Source of the DNA: VRUE01 sp963737575
Lineage (GTDB): Bacteria > Actinomycetota > Thermoleophilia > Solirubrobacterales > 70-9
NCBI GenBank assembly: GCA_963737575.1
Contig: CAVTTJ010000005.1
Location: forward strand, 124,001 to 188,000
Direction of reading: 5' to 3'
DNA length: 64,000 nucleotides
Each line of letters begins with the position of its first letter. Position 1 is the first letter of the stretch. A program made the position numbers and the translations under genes. Shown here one piece after another: positions 33,304 through 42,570 of this stretch. The notes under the pieces are model-generated. The model did no database searches. It saw only the letters and a list, made by a program, of their open reading frames with translations, and had not been told where the DNA came from.

Positions 33304-34461
33304 ATGCCCGATGCAGTGATCGTCGATACCGTCCGCACGCCGATCGGCCGTGCCTTCAAGGGCTCGCTCGCCGGCCTGCGCCCCGACGAGATGGGCGCCT
33401 ACGTCGTCGACCGGTTGCTCGAGCGCAATCCTGAGGTCGACCCGGCCTCGGTCGAAGACCTCTTCTGCGGCTGCGGCATGCCGCAGGGCCTGCAGGCCTT
33501 CAACATCGGCCGGATCGTCTCGCTGCTCTCCGAGAAGCTGCCCGAGACGGCAAACGGCGTCACGATCTCCCGCTACTGCTCCTCGAGCCTCGACGCGATC
33601 CGCCACGCCGGCAACGCGATCAAGGCCGGCGAGGGCGACGTCTACATCGCCGCCGGGATCGAGTGGGTCAGCCGCTACAACGAGCGGACCGAGCCCGCCG
33701 GCGCCGACGACCAGAACCCGAATCTCCAGGGCAACGACGGCCAGCCGAACGCCTACATCGAGATGGGGCTGACGGCCGTCAACGTCGCCGAGAAATACGA
33801 GGTCAGCCGCGCCGACATGGACAAGTTCGCGCAGCGCTCGCAGGAACTCGCCGTCAGGTCCCAGGAGGATGGCTTCTTCGACCGCGAGATCGTTCCCGTG
33901 TCGCTGCCGGACGGCACCGAGGTCGCGAAGGACGACGGGCCTCGCGCCTCCTCGACCCTCGAGAAGCTCTCCGAACTTCCCGAGGCCTTCGGCGGCGGCG
34001 GCGTCACCGCCGGCAACTCCTGCCCGCTCAACGACGGCGCCGCGGCGGTGCTCTTGATGAGCGACACGAAGGCAAAGGAGCTGGGACTGACCCCGCGGGC
34101 GCGGATCGTCACCGCGGCGACCTGGGGCAACGAGCCCGAGTACATGGGCGTCGCCCCGATCGGCGCGATCAAGAAGGCCCTCGACCGGGCCGGGATGACG
34201 ATCGACGACGTCGGCGCGGTCGAGCTCAACGAGGCATTCGCGGCCCAGGTGATCCCGATCATGGACGAGTGCGACATCCCGCTCGAGAAACTCAACACCC
34301 ACGGCGGCGCGATCGCCCTCGGCCACCCGTTCGGAATGACCGGCGCCAGGATCATGGGCACCCTGCTGAACGTGATGGAGACCGACGACCACCAGGTCGG
34401 CCTCGAGACGATGTGCGTCGCCGGCGGGCAGGGCAAGGCGATGTTGGTAGAGCGAGTCTGA
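33304..34461 (+). CDS. Acetyl-CoA C-acyltransferase (thiolase, FadA type)
   Basis: The 385-residue protein has the thiolase catalytic set: nucleophile Cys92 in YCSSSLDAIR, His341 in GGAIALGHPFGMTGAR and Cys371 in CVAGGQGKA, with NEAFAAQ before them. It should cleave 3-ketoacyl-CoA in beta-oxidation or act in the reverse direction. AAGGAG lies 7-8 nt before ATG 33304. A crotonase and a hotdog thioesterase follow on the same strand, making a short fatty-acyl operon. Confidence 0.93.
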   Translation: MPDAVIVDTVRTPIGRAFKGSLAGLRPDEMGAYVVDRLLERNPEVDPASVEDLFCGCGMPQGLQAFNIGRIVSLLSEKLPETANGVTISRYCSSSLDAIRHAGNAIKAGEGDVYIAAGIEWVSRYNERTEPAGADDQNPNLQGNDGQPNAYIEMGLTAVNVAEKYEVSRADMDKFAQRSQELAVRSQEDGFFDREIVPVSLPDGTEVAKDDGPRASSTLEKLSELPEAFGGGGVTAGNSCPLNDGAAAVLLMSDTKAKELGLTPRARIVTAATWGNEPEYMGVAPIGAIKKALDRAGMTIDDVGAVELNEAFAAQVIPIMDECDIPLEKLNTHGGAIALGHPFGMTGARIMGTLLNVMETDDHQVGLETMCVAGGQGKAMLVERV

Positions 34462-34477
34462 GGGCCCGGCCCGGCCC

Positions 34478-35386
34478 GTGGAGACGCTGACCTACGAGTC
34501 CGATGGCCGGGCCGCGCGGATCACGCTGAACCGGCCCGAGCGGGGGAACGGGATCACGGCGCGGATGCCGGCCGAGATAGCGGCCTGCGTCGAGCGCGCC
34601 AACCTCGACCCCGAGGTGCACGCGATCGCGCTGGCCGGCAACGGGACCGGGTTCTGCGGCGGCTACGACCTCGTCGCCTCGGCCGAGGGAGATATGACCG
34701 GCCTCGATGGGATCGAGGCCCCGCCCGGCTCACCGCTCGACCCGGCGGCGATCGCCGCCAACCACGCCCCCGACTCGAACTGGGACCCGGTCACCGACTT
34801 CCAGTTCATGTGGCGGAACGTTCGCGGGTTCATGAGCCTGTTCCATTCCGAGAAGCCGGTCCTCTGCAGGGTCCACGGCTACTGCGTCGCCGGCGGCACC
34901 GACATGGCGCTCTGCTCGGACCTGCTTGTGATCGCCGACGACGCCAAGATCGGCTACCCGCCGGCGAGAGTCTGGGGGTCGCCGACGACCGCGCTCTGGT
35001 CGGCCCGGATCGGCCCGATGCGCGCCAAGCGACTGCTGCTGACCGGCGACTCGCTGACCGGCGCCCAGGCGGCGGAGTGGGGGCTGGCGACGGAGGCCGC
35101 ACCGCCGGACGAGCTGGAGGAGCGCTTCGAGAGCCTGCTCGAGCGGGTCGCGAGGCTGCCGATCAACCAGCTGGTGATGATGAAGGCCCTCGTCAACCAG
35201 TCGCTGTATGCCCAGGGCCTGCATCAGACCCAGCTTCTGGGGACCTTCTTCGACGGCATCGCCCGCCATACCGAGGAGGGGCACGGCTTCGTCCGCCGCG
35301 CCGCCGAGGACGGCTTCAGGGAGGCCGTCCGCGAGCGGGACGAGCCGTTCGGCGACCACGGTCTGGAGGGGTTCGGCGTTGACTAG
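34478..35386 (+). CDS. Enoyl-CoA hydratase/isomerase (crotonase) family protein
   Basis: The 302-residue protein has the crotonase fold: ARITLNRPERGNGIT near 12-26, oxyanion region ALAGNGTGFCGGYDL near 50-64 and VHGYCVAGGTDMALCSDLLVIAD near 130-152. The second catalytic Glu region (PPARVWGSPTT) lacks the usual acid, so hydratase activity is uncertain and isomerase or other chemistry is possible. There is an insertion near 65-110 relative to minimal crotonases. GTG start 16 nt after the thiolase stop. Confidence 0.85.
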   Translation: METLTYESDGRAARITLNRPERGNGITARMPAEIAACVERANLDPEVHAIALAGNGTGFCGGYDLVASAEGDMTGLDGIEAPPGSPLDPAAIAANHAPDSNWDPVTDFQFMWRNVRGFMSLFHSEKPVLCRVHGYCVAGGTDMALCSDLLVIADDAKIGYPPARVWGSPTTALWSARIGPMRAKRLLLTGDSLTGAQAAEWGLATEAAPPDELEERFESLLERVARLPINQLVMMKALVNQSLYAQGLHQTQLLGTFFDGIARHTEEGHGFVRRAAEDGFREAVRERDEPFGDHGLEGFGVD

Positions 35387-35398
35387 GGTCCCGCCACG

Positions 35399-35860
35399 AT
35401 GAGAGCTTCGCACCCGCATCCCAGCTCCCTGATCACACCGGACAGCGTCCGCGCCTTCCTGCCGGGCAGCTTCCCAGGCGACCTGGGAATCGAGCCGATC
35501 GAGATCGAGGACGACCTCGCGCGGGGACACATCGTCGTCGACAAGCGGCATCTCCATCCAGGCGGCTTCGTCCACGGCGGCGTCTGGACCGCGCTCGGCG
35601 ACACGGTCGCCGCCTGGTCGACCTTCCGCAACATCCCCGCCGGCCACAACTTCACGACGATCGAGCTGAAGCTGAACGTCTTTGCGGCGGGAGTGCTCGG
35701 CGACGAGATCGTCGCCACCGGCGAGCCGCTCCACGTCGGCCGCAGCACCGTCGTGATCGAGGTCAGGATCGAGCGCCGCCGCGAGGGTCGCGAGCCGCGG
35801 ATCGCCGCCAACCTGATCGTCACCCAGTTCGTGCTGCCCCCCGACGGGGCCGCCGCCTAG
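35399..35860 (+). CDS. PaaI-like hotdog-fold thioesterase
   Basis: The 153-residue protein has the hotdog helix HPGGFVHGGVWTALGDTVAAW near 54-74 with the PaaI-type HGG motif, and strands FTTIELKLNVF and IVATGEPLHVGRSTVVIEVRI. It should hydrolyse an acyl- or aroyl-CoA, in line with the thiolase and crotonase upstream. Its TAG stop is in a CTAG shared with the convergent P-type ATPase gene. Confidence 0.88.
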   Translation: MRASHPHPSSLITPDSVRAFLPGSFPGDLGIEPIEIEDDLARGHIVVDKRHLHPGGFVHGGVWTALGDTVAAWSTFRNIPAGHNFTTIELKLNVFAAGVLGDEIVATGEPLHVGRSTVVIEVRIERRREGREPRIAANLIVTQFVLPPDGAAA

Positions 35861-38277
35861 ACCCCCGCGTCGGCGGCTTCGACACTCGGCGAAACCGCTC
35901 CCGGTCCTTCCATTGCCTCGAGCTGGGGCAGGCGCCAGATCAGGCTCGCGATCGTCAGGCCGATCGCGGCGGAGAACAGCGAGAGGAACCACTGGCTCGA
36001 GCTGAGCAGGGTCATTTCGAAGAATTCGCGGAGCGGGGCGATCGCGAGGATCCCGGCATAGGCGGCGCCCAGTCCGATCACCATGACCAGCATGTAGCCC
36101 TGGACGGCGATGTGTTCGCGGCCGGGTCCGCGCTCGAGCAGGAGGACGAAGGCGAGGCCGAGCACGATCAGTGTCGTCGTCGCCGCCGTCCTGCCGGCCT
36201 CGAGCGATCCGCCGAAGACGGTGTCGACGAGGAAGAAGGAGAGAATCGAGCCGAGCGCGATCCCGATTCCCGCGGGGACCGCGAAGACGGCCAATGCCCG
36301 CATCAGGTGGCCGCGGTAGAGCGGCCCGTCGGAGGGCGCCAGGGCGAGGACGAAGGACGGGACCCCGATCGTCAGGAAGGCGGCGAGCGTGAGGTGGCGG
36401 GGCAGGAATGGGAAGGCGAACCCGGGGATAGCGACGAGCAGGATCAACGCCGCGGCGTAGACGGTCTTGGTCAGGTAGAGGCGCCCGAGCCGGTGGATGT
36501 TGCGGGCGATCCGCCTGCCCTCGGCGACGGCTTCCGGCAGCCGCGAGAACTCGTCCTCGAGCAGGACGACGTCGGCGATCCCCTTCGTCACCTGCGCGCC
36601 CGAGCCCATCCCGACCGCGAGCCTCGCCTGCTTCAGCGCCGGGACGTCATTGACCCCGTCGCCGATCATCGCCGTGTAGCGGCCGGACTCGCGCAGCGCC
36701 GCGACCAGGGCCCGCTTCTGCTCGGGGGCGATCCGGCAGAAGATCGAGTTCCGCTGCGCCACCTCGGCCAGCGCGGCGGGGTCGTCCGGCAGATCGGGGC
36801 CGTCGACGATGCCGGCCTCCCGCGGCACCCCGACCGAGTATGCGACCGCCGTCACCGTCGCCCGCGCATCGCCGGAGATCAGCTTCAGGTCGATGTTTTC
36901 CTCGTGGATGAATGCGACGGTCTCGGCGGCGTCGGGCCGGAGCGTCTCCTCGAGGATGATCAGCGCCACCGCCTTCAGCTGCGGCGGCGGCGCTGCGCTC
37001 GGGTCGTCCGGCAGCGCCTCGGCCGACTCGCCGAAGGCGACGACGCGCCTGCCCGCTTCGGTTTCCTGCTCGAGCTTTCTCTGCAGCCCGGGGGTCAGGG
37101 CCAGCGCCCCGGACTGGGCGAGGATGTCGGGGGCGCCGAGCACGTAGCTGGTCGCGCCGAAGCGCAGGCCGCTCCACTTCCAGACCGAGGAGAACGGGAC
37201 CTCGCCGCTGACTCGCCCGGCCTCAACCGGGAAGTTGGCCGCGATCTCTTCGAGGGTGCGGTTGCGCTCGCCGGCGCTCGAGGCGAATCTTCCGAGCGCT
37301 TTCTGGGCGACCTCCGGCTCGACCGACTCGGCGATCTCGACACCGAGCAGCTTCAGGTTGCCGTCGGTCAGCGTCCCGGTCTTGTCGACGCAGATCGTGT
37401 CGACCGCGGCGAGGCTCTCGGTCGCGCTCATCTGCTGGACGAGGGTGTCGCGGCCGGCGAGGCGGACGGCCGCGACGGCGAAGGTGACGCTCATCAGCAG
37501 GACCAGGCCCTCGGGGACCAGGGTCACGAGACCGGCGGTCGCCGTCTGCGCCGCTTCGACCAGGTCGGCGCTCCGCAGCTGGAAGGTCAGCAGCAGGAGG
37601 ATCGCGAGCGGGATCATCACGTAGGTGCAGACGACGATCACCCGGTTGACCTCGCCCTGCAGCGGCGAGGGCGGGTGGCGGAAGGCGCGCGCCTCTCCCG
37701 CCAGCTTCCCCGCGTAGCTCTCCTCACGCACCGCGTCGACCCGGTAGCTGCCCGATCCCGAGAGGCAGAAGGAGCCTGAGAGGGCACGGTCGCCGAGGCC
37801 CTTGCGGACCCCGTCGGCCTCGCCGGTGAGCAGGGCCTCGTCGACCGTCAGCCCGCGACTCGAGACGACGTCGCCGTCGGCGACGAGCTGGTCGCCGGGC
37901 TCGACGGTGATGAGATCGCCGGGCACGACCTCGTCGGCGAGGAGCTCGGTGACGCTGCCGTCGCGGGCGACCTTCGCCTTCGGGGCGACGAGCACCGCGA
38001 GCTCGTCGAGGGTCCGCTTCGCCTTCAGCTCCTGCCGGATCCCGATGTAGGAGTTGATGATCGCGATCACGCCGAAGATCGCGTCGGCGAACAGGCCGAG
38101 CAGCAGCATCAGCACGAAGAAGACGCCGATGATCGCGTTGAAAAGCGTGAAGACGTTGCCGGCGACGATCGTCGAGACCGAGCGCGAGGACGTCTCCGGC
38201 GGCGGCCCGAGGTCGTGGAGCCGCTTCGCCGCCTCCTTGCTCGAGAGGCCCCTTGGGCTTTCAGGCTCCGCGCTCAT
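35857..38277 (-). CDS. P-type cation-transporting ATPase (CtpE-like)
   Basis: The 806-residue protein has phosphorylation motif CVDKTGTLTDGN near 296-307, the actuator motif LLTGEADGVRKG, nucleotide-binding and hinge motif GDGVNDVPALKQARLAVGMG, and about ten transmembrane segments with the P-II/Mg-Ca layout (MVTLVPEGLVLL in M4). It is similar in length and motifs to mycobacterial CtpE, implicated in Ca2+ uptake; ion specificity here is inference. There is no N-terminal metal-binding CxxC, so copper and zinc are unlikely. Confidence 0.9.
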   Translation of the reverse strand: MSAEPESPRGLSSKEAAKRLHDLGPPPETSSRSVSTIVAGNVFTLFNAIIGVFFVLMLLLGLFADAIFGVIAIINSYIGIRQELKAKRTLDELAVLVAPKAKVARDGSVTELLADEVVPGDLITVEPGDQLVADGDVVSSRGLTVDEALLTGEADGVRKGLGDRALSGSFCLSGSGSYRVDAVREESYAGKLAGEARAFRHPPSPLQGEVNRVIVVCTYVMIPLAILLLLTFQLRSADLVEAAQTATAGLVTLVPEGLVLLMSVTFAVAAVRLAGRDTLVQQMSATESLAAVDTICVDKTGTLTDGNLKLLGVEIAESVEPEVAQKALGRFASSAGERNRTLEEIAANFPVEAGRVSGEVPFSSVWKWSGLRFGATSYVLGAPDILAQSGALALTPGLQRKLEQETEAGRRVVAFGESAEALPDDPSAAPPPQLKAVALIILEETLRPDAAETVAFIHEENIDLKLISGDARATVTAVAYSVGVPREAGIVDGPDLPDDPAALAEVAQRNSIFCRIAPEQKRALVAALRESGRYTAMIGDGVNDVPALKQARLAVGMGSGAQVTKGIADVVLLEDEFSRLPEAVAEGRRIARNIHRLGRLYLTKTVYAAALILLVAIPGFAFPFLPRHLTLAAFLTIGVPSFVLALAPSDGPLYRGHLMRALAVFAVPAGIGIALGSILSFFLVDTVFGGSLEAGRTAATTTLIVLGLAFVLLLERGPGREHIAVQGYMLVMVIGLGAAYAGILAIAPLREFFEMTLLSSSQWFLSLFSAAIGLTIASLIWRLPQLEAMEGPGAVSPSVEAADAGV

Positions 38278-38306
38278 CCACCTCTATTCAATAGGGTGAG
38301 GGCCGG

Positions 38307-39368
38307 ATGGCGTTGAAGCTTGGACTGAACCTCGGCTACTGGGGAATCGGGCCCGCCGGTGAGGAGGCGGTCGAGGTGGTGCAGGCCGCCGAGCGCGCGG
38401 GGTTCGAGTCGGTCTGGGCCGCCGAGTCCTACGGCTCCGATGTCGTCAGCGTTCTCGCCTGGCTGGCGCCGCAGACGACGACGATCAACCTCGGCGCCGC
38501 GATCCTCCAGGTCCCGGCGCGGCCGCCGGCGGCCGCGGCGATGGCCGGGGCGACGATCGACAAGCTCTCCGGTGGGCGCTTCATGTTCGGCTTCGGCCCC
38601 TCCGGCCCGCAGGTCTCCGAAGGCTGGTACGGGGTGCCCTACGCGAAGCCCTGGGGTCGCACCCGCGAGTACATCGAGGTCGTCCGCGAGATCATCGCCC
38701 GCGAGGGGCCGGTCGATCACCAGGGCGACCACTACCAGCTGCCGCTCCCGGGCGGGGAGGGGAAGGCACTGAAGCTGAACTTCCACCCGCTGCGGAACGA
38801 GATCCCGGTCTTCGTCGGGGCGATCGGCCGCAAATCGGTCGAAATGGCGGCCGAGATCTGCGACGGCTGGATCCCGATCTTCTTCAGCGTCGACGCTTTC
38901 GAGGCGACCTGGGGCGAGCATCTCGAGGCGGGGTTCGCCAAGGGGCGTCGCGAGCGCTCCGACCTCGAGGTCTCGCCGTCGCTGCAGGTTGCGATCGACG
39001 GCGACCTCGAGGCGGCGAAGAGCGTCGTCAAGGCCGGCCTCGTCCTCTATTTCGGCGGGATGGGGAGCCGCAAGACCAACTTCTACGTCGACCTCGCCCA
39101 CCGCTTCGGGTTCGGCGGCGTCGCCGACGAGGTCCAGCGCCGCTACCAGGACGGCGACCGCGCCGGCGCCTACGAGGCGATGCCGGACGAGCTCGTCGAG
39201 GCGAGCTCGCTGGTCGGGACCGAGGAGGAGGTGGCGGAGCGCGTCGAGCGGTTCCGCGGCGCCGGGGTCGATCGCCTGATCGTCTCGCCGGTGCACGTCG
39301 AGCGCGACCAGCAGCTGCACACGCTGGAGCGCCTGGCGGCGATCACCGGTGTCCAGACCGCCGCCTGA
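38307..39368 (+). CDS. LLM-class F420-dependent oxidoreductase (long type)
   Basis: The 353-residue protein is a luciferase-like TIM barrel: LKLGLNLGYWG at the N-terminus, AERAGFESVWAAESYGSD near 30-47, KLSGGRFMFGFGPSGPQVSEGWYG near 88-111 and VFVGAIGRKSVEMAAEICDGW. Related actinobacterial enzymes use F420H2. The substrate is unknown. It is divergent from the P-type ATPase, and 62 nt precede the transhydrogenase operon. Confidence 0.88.
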   Translation: MALKLGLNLGYWGIGPAGEEAVEVVQAAERAGFESVWAAESYGSDVVSVLAWLAPQTTTINLGAAILQVPARPPAAAAMAGATIDKLSGGRFMFGFGPSGPQVSEGWYGVPYAKPWGRTREYIEVVREIIAREGPVDHQGDHYQLPLPGGEGKALKLNFHPLRNEIPVFVGAIGRKSVEMAAEICDGWIPIFFSVDAFEATWGEHLEAGFAKGRRERSDLEVSPSLQVAIDGDLEAAKSVVKAGLVLYFGGMGSRKTNFYVDLAHRFGFGGVADEVQRRYQDGDRAGAYEAMPDELVEASSLVGTEEEVAERVERFRGAGVDRLIVSPVHVERDQQLHTLERLAAITGVQTAA

Positions 39369-39430
39369 ATGTCGGAATCGCATAGTCTCTCGCGCCGCAC
39401 CGGGCCGCACCGGGCCGATGTGTTTCGACC

Positions 39431-40549
39431 ATGAGGATCGGAGTTCCAAAAGAGACCGCTGATGGGGAGCGTCGGGTGGCGCTCGTCCCGGACGTGGTCG
39501 CCTCTCTGCGGAAGAACGAGAAGATCGAGGTCGTCGTAGAGGCCGGCGCCGGCGATCGTGCCGGCCATCCCGACTCCCAGTACGCCGATGCGGGAGCGGA
39601 GATCGGGGACGGCGACGCCGCCTGGGGCGCCGACGTGGTCCTCCGTGTCGCGACTCCGAGCGAGGCCGAGATCGGCCGCCTGAAGTCGGGCCAGGTCCTG
39701 ATCGGGCATCTCGCTCCCTGGACGAGCTCCGAGACCAACAGGGCGCTGGCCGGCGCCGGGGTCACGAGCATCGCGATGGAGGCGATTCCGCGGACCACGC
39801 GGGCGCAGGCGATGGACGCCCTCTCCTCGCAGGCGGCCGCCGCCGGCTACGCGGCGATGTTGATCGCCGCCCGTGAGTCGGGCCGCTTCTTCGGGATGAT
39901 GACCACCGCCGCGGGCACCGTCCCGCCGGCGAAAGTGCTCGTCCTCGGCGCCGGGGTCGCCGGTCTGCAGGCCGTCGCCACCGCCAAACGGCTCGGCGCG
40001 GTCGTCACCGGCTTCGACATCCGGCGGGTGGCCTGGGAGCAGATCGCCTCGCTCGGGGGGCGGCCGCTCGAACTCGATTTCATCCCCGACGCCGAAGGCG
40101 AGGGCGGCTACGCCCGGCCGCTGACCGATGAGGAGAACGAGCAGGTCAGGGTCGCGCTCGGCGAGAACGCGGCAAAACAGGACATCATCGTCACCACCGC
40201 CGCGATCCCGGGGCGACCGGCACCGCTGCTGATCACCGCCGACGCCGTGCGGGGGATGGCCCCGGGCTCGGTGATCGTCGACCTCGCCGCCGAGACTGGA
40301 GGCAACTGCGAGCTGACCGAGGCCGGTCGGACCGTCGAAGATGGGGGAGTGAGGGTGATCGGCCCGCGCAACCTGCCGAGCGAGATGCCGAGGCCCGCCT
40401 CGCAGCTCTATGCCAAGAACCTCGAGAACCTGCTCGGATTGCTGGTCAGCGAGGAGGGCGATCTCAGGATCGACTTCGAGGACGACATCGTCGACGCCGC
40501 CACGATCACCCACGGCGGCGAGATCCGAGGGGAGAGGACTGCGAAATGA
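39431..40549 (+). CDS. pntAA: NAD(P) transhydrogenase subunit alpha, part 1
   Basis: The 372-residue protein is domain I of proton-translocating transhydrogenase: MRIGVPKETADGERRVALVPD at the start, then VLVLGAGVAGLQAVATAKRLGA with the NAD Rossmann motif near 175-196, and the mobile-loop region. It binds NAD(H) in the cytosol. The alpha subunit is split here, as in Rhodospirillum and many actinobacteria. Its TGA stop is the first codon of intergenic repeat copy B. Confidence 0.94.
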   Translation: MRIGVPKETADGERRVALVPDVVASLRKNEKIEVVVEAGAGDRAGHPDSQYADAGAEIGDGDAAWGADVVLRVATPSEAEIGRLKSGQVLIGHLAPWTSSETNRALAGAGVTSIAMEAIPRTTRAQAMDALSSQAAAAGYAAMLIAARESGRFFGMMTTAAGTVPPAKVLVLGAGVAGLQAVATAKRLGAVVTGFDIRRVAWEQIASLGGRPLELDFIPDAEGEGGYARPLTDEENEQVRVALGENAAKQDIIVTTAAIPGRPAPLLITADAVRGMAPGSVIVDLAAETGGNCELTEAGRTVEDGGVRVIGPRNLPSEMPRPASQLYAKNLENLLGLLVSEEGDLRIDFEDDIVDAATITHGGEIRGERTAK

Positions 40550-40616
40550 GCGCGGCAGCGACCGAGCGTGCATATCTGATTCTTCGCGAGGGAGCGAAGC
40601 GCGAAAGGTGATCTGA
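40547..40616 (+). repeat. Stop-anchored intergenic repeat, copy B
   Basis: It begins with the TGA stop of pntAA (TGAGCGCGG) and contains CTGATTCTTCGCG and AAGCGCGAAAGG. The AAAGG serves as the ribosome-binding site of the next gene, 8 nt before its ATG. Confidence 0.6.
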
Positions 40617-40988
40617 ATGAGCCTGATGACCGAGATAACGATCTTCGTCCTCGCCGCCTTCGTCGGCTTCGAGGTGATCTCGAAGGTGCCGACGACGCTG
40701 CACACGCCGCTGATGTCGCAGACGAACGCGATCCACGGGATCGTGATGCTCGGCGGGCTGATCGTCGTCGGCTTCGCCAACGACGGCCTCGAGTACGTGA
40801 TCGGCACGATCGCGATCGCGTTCGGCACGATCAACGTCGTCGGCGGCTTCATGGTCACCGACCGGATGCTCGGCATGTTCTCGCGCAAGCCGAAATCAGC
40901 CGCCGCCTCCTCTGCTCCCGGTCAGGCGGAAAAATCAGATATGGATTCGCCCGACCCTCCGCGTCCGGGGGCGGCGGACGACAAGTGA
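40617..40988 (+). CDS. pntAB: NAD(P) transhydrogenase subunit alpha, part 2 (membrane)
   Basis: The 123-residue protein supplies the alpha-subunit membrane helices of domain II: MTEITIFVLAAFVGFEVISKVPTTLHTPLMS near 3-33 is the conserved N-terminus (given by position), followed by GIVMLGGLIVVG and a third helix with NVVGGFMVTDRMLGMF. The C-terminus is extended by a Ser/Pro/Asp-rich tail of about 30 residues. The GTG of pntB overlaps its TGA. Confidence 0.92.
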   Translation: MSLMTEITIFVLAAFVGFEVISKVPTTLHTPLMSQTNAIHGIVMLGGLIVVGFANDGLEYVIGTIAIAFGTINVVGGFMVTDRMLGMFSRKPKSAAASSAPGQAEKSDMDSPDPPRPGAADDK

Positions 40989-42397
40989 GCCTCGCGGTCC
41001 TACAGCCCGGCGGCGACGGCGCGACCGCGCTCTACATAGTCGCCTTCTCGCTCTTCATCATCGGCGTCAAACAGGGCACCCACCCGACCTCGGCCAAACG
41101 CGGCAACCTGATCGCCGCCTTCGGCATGGCCGTCGCCATCGTCACCACCCTGCTGCTCGACGGGATCGGCAACTGGGGGCTGATCGCCGCCGGCCTCGGG
41201 ATCGGCGCCGCTGTCGGCATGATCGCCTCGACCCGGGTCCAGATGACCGAGATGCCGCAGATGGTCGCGCTCTACAACGGGGTCGGCGGCGGCGCGGTCG
41301 CGCTGATCGCCTGGTCGGAGATCCGCCACGGGATCTCGCTCGGAGGCGAGATCCCGCTCGACGAGCTGATACCGGTCCTGTTCGCGGCGGTCGTCGGCTC
41401 GGTCTCCTTCTGGGGATCGAATATCGCCTTCGCCAAGCTCCAGGACCTGATCCCGACCCGGCCGCTGTCGGTCCCCGGGCAGCAGGTGATCAACGCGGTC
41501 CTGCTGATCGGCATCGTCGCCGCCTGCGTCAACATCGCGATCAACAACGACGATCCCTCGCAGGCGATCTTCATCGCGATCCTGATCGCCGCCGCCCTGC
41601 TCGGCAACCTCGTCGTCCTCCCGATCGGCGGCGCCGACATGCCGGTCGTGATCTCGCTGCTCAATGCCTTCACCGGCCTCTCGGCCGCCGCGGCCGGCTT
41701 CGCCCTCGACAACGTCGCCCTGATCGTCGCCGGGACCCTGGTCGGGTCCTCGGGAACGATCCTGACGATGGAGATGGCGACGGCGATGAACCGCTCGGTC
41801 GGCAACATCCTTTTCGCCGGGTTCGGCGGCGCGCCGGCCGGAGGGGCGGCCTCGACGGAGGAGCGGCCGCACACCTCGATCGGCGCCCAGGACGCCGCGA
41901 TCAAGCTCGCCTACGCCGACTCGGTCGTCTTCGTCCCCGGCTACGGCCTCGCCGTCGCCCAGGCCCAGCACGCGCTGAAGGAGGTCGCCGACGAGCTCGA
42001 GAAGCGGGGAATCGAAGTCAATTACGCGATCCATCCTGTCGCCGGGCGGATGCCGGGGCACATGAACGTGCTGCTGGCCGAGGCCGACGTCCCCTACGAG
42101 CAGCTGAAGGAGATGGACGAGATCAACCCGGAGATGCCGCGGACCGACGTCGCGGTGGTCGTCGGCGCCAATGACGTCACCAACCCCGCCGCGAAAAACG
42201 ACCCGGACAGCCCGATCGCCGGGATGCCGATCATCGAGGTCTCCCAGGCCCAGCAGGTGGTTGTGATCAAGCGCTCGCTCAGCCCCGGCTTCGCCGGCAT
42301 CGACAACGACCTCTTCTACGAGCCGAACACCTCGATGCTGTTCTCCGACGCCAAACAGGCCGCGGCGGACATCGCCGCCGAGATCCAGAAGCTCTAG
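40985..42397 (+). CDS. pntB: NAD(P) transhydrogenase subunit beta
   Basis: The 470-residue protein has about nine membrane helices (domain II) and the NADP-binding domain III near 290-470 (VVFVPGYGLAVAQAQHALKEVADEL, HPVAGRMPGHMNVLLAEADVPY and VVVGANDVTNPAA). It transfers hydride between NADH and NADP+ driven by the proton gradient, supplying NADPH. GTG 40985 overlaps the pntAB stop. A small 6-bp hairpin follows at 42451. Confidence 0.94.
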   Translation: MSLAVLQPGGDGATALYIVAFSLFIIGVKQGTHPTSAKRGNLIAAFGMAVAIVTTLLLDGIGNWGLIAAGLGIGAAVGMIASTRVQMTEMPQMVALYNGVGGGAVALIAWSEIRHGISLGGEIPLDELIPVLFAAVVGSVSFWGSNIAFAKLQDLIPTRPLSVPGQQVINAVLLIGIVAACVNIAINNDDPSQAIFIAILIAAALLGNLVVLPIGGADMPVVISLLNAFTGLSAAAAGFALDNVALIVAGTLVGSSGTILTMEMATAMNRSVGNILFAGFGGAPAGGAASTEERPHTSIGAQDAAIKLAYADSVVFVPGYGLAVAQAQHALKEVADELEKRGIEVNYAIHPVAGRMPGHMNVLLAEADVPYEQLKEMDEINPEMPRTDVAVVVGANDVTNPAAKNDPDSPIAGMPIIEVSQAQQVVVIKRSLSPGFAGIDNDLFYEPNTSMLFSDAKQAAADIAAEIQKL

Positions 42398-42450
42398 GCC
42401 CGGCCGCATCCTGTCCCTGCGGCATCCCGTCTCGGCCGCAACCGGTCCCT

Positions 42451-42467
42451 GCCGAGCCGTTCTCGGC
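42451..42467 (+). terminator. Weak hairpin after pntB
   Basis: GCCGAG (42451-42456) and CTCGGC (42462-42467) with a 5-nt loop and no U-tract. Just upstream, GCCGCA-N4-GTCCCTGC occurs twice as a direct repeat. Confidence 0.35.
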
Positions 42468-42474
42468 TGAGGCG

Positions 42475-42527
42475 ATGACGTGCCTGTAGTTGACCACCCA
42501 TACGGTGGTCAACTACAGGCACGTCAT
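42475..42527. repeat. Perfect 24-bp inverted repeat with 5-nt loop
   Basis: Arms 42475-42498 and 42504-42527 are exact reverse complements around CATAC. It lies 44 nt before the AbiEi/DUF559 gene and has no T-run. It is either a strong operator/cruciform or an RNA hairpin in that gene's leader. Confidence 0.9.
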
Positions 42528-42570
42528 GTGATCGGGGGGTGAGCTCCGCCCTCAGTTCCCTTCCTTCGTC

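Noticed and set aside
39400..39425. Short tandem CCGCACCGGG repeat before pntAA
   Set aside because: Two imperfect units in GC-rich sequence; too short to carry weight.
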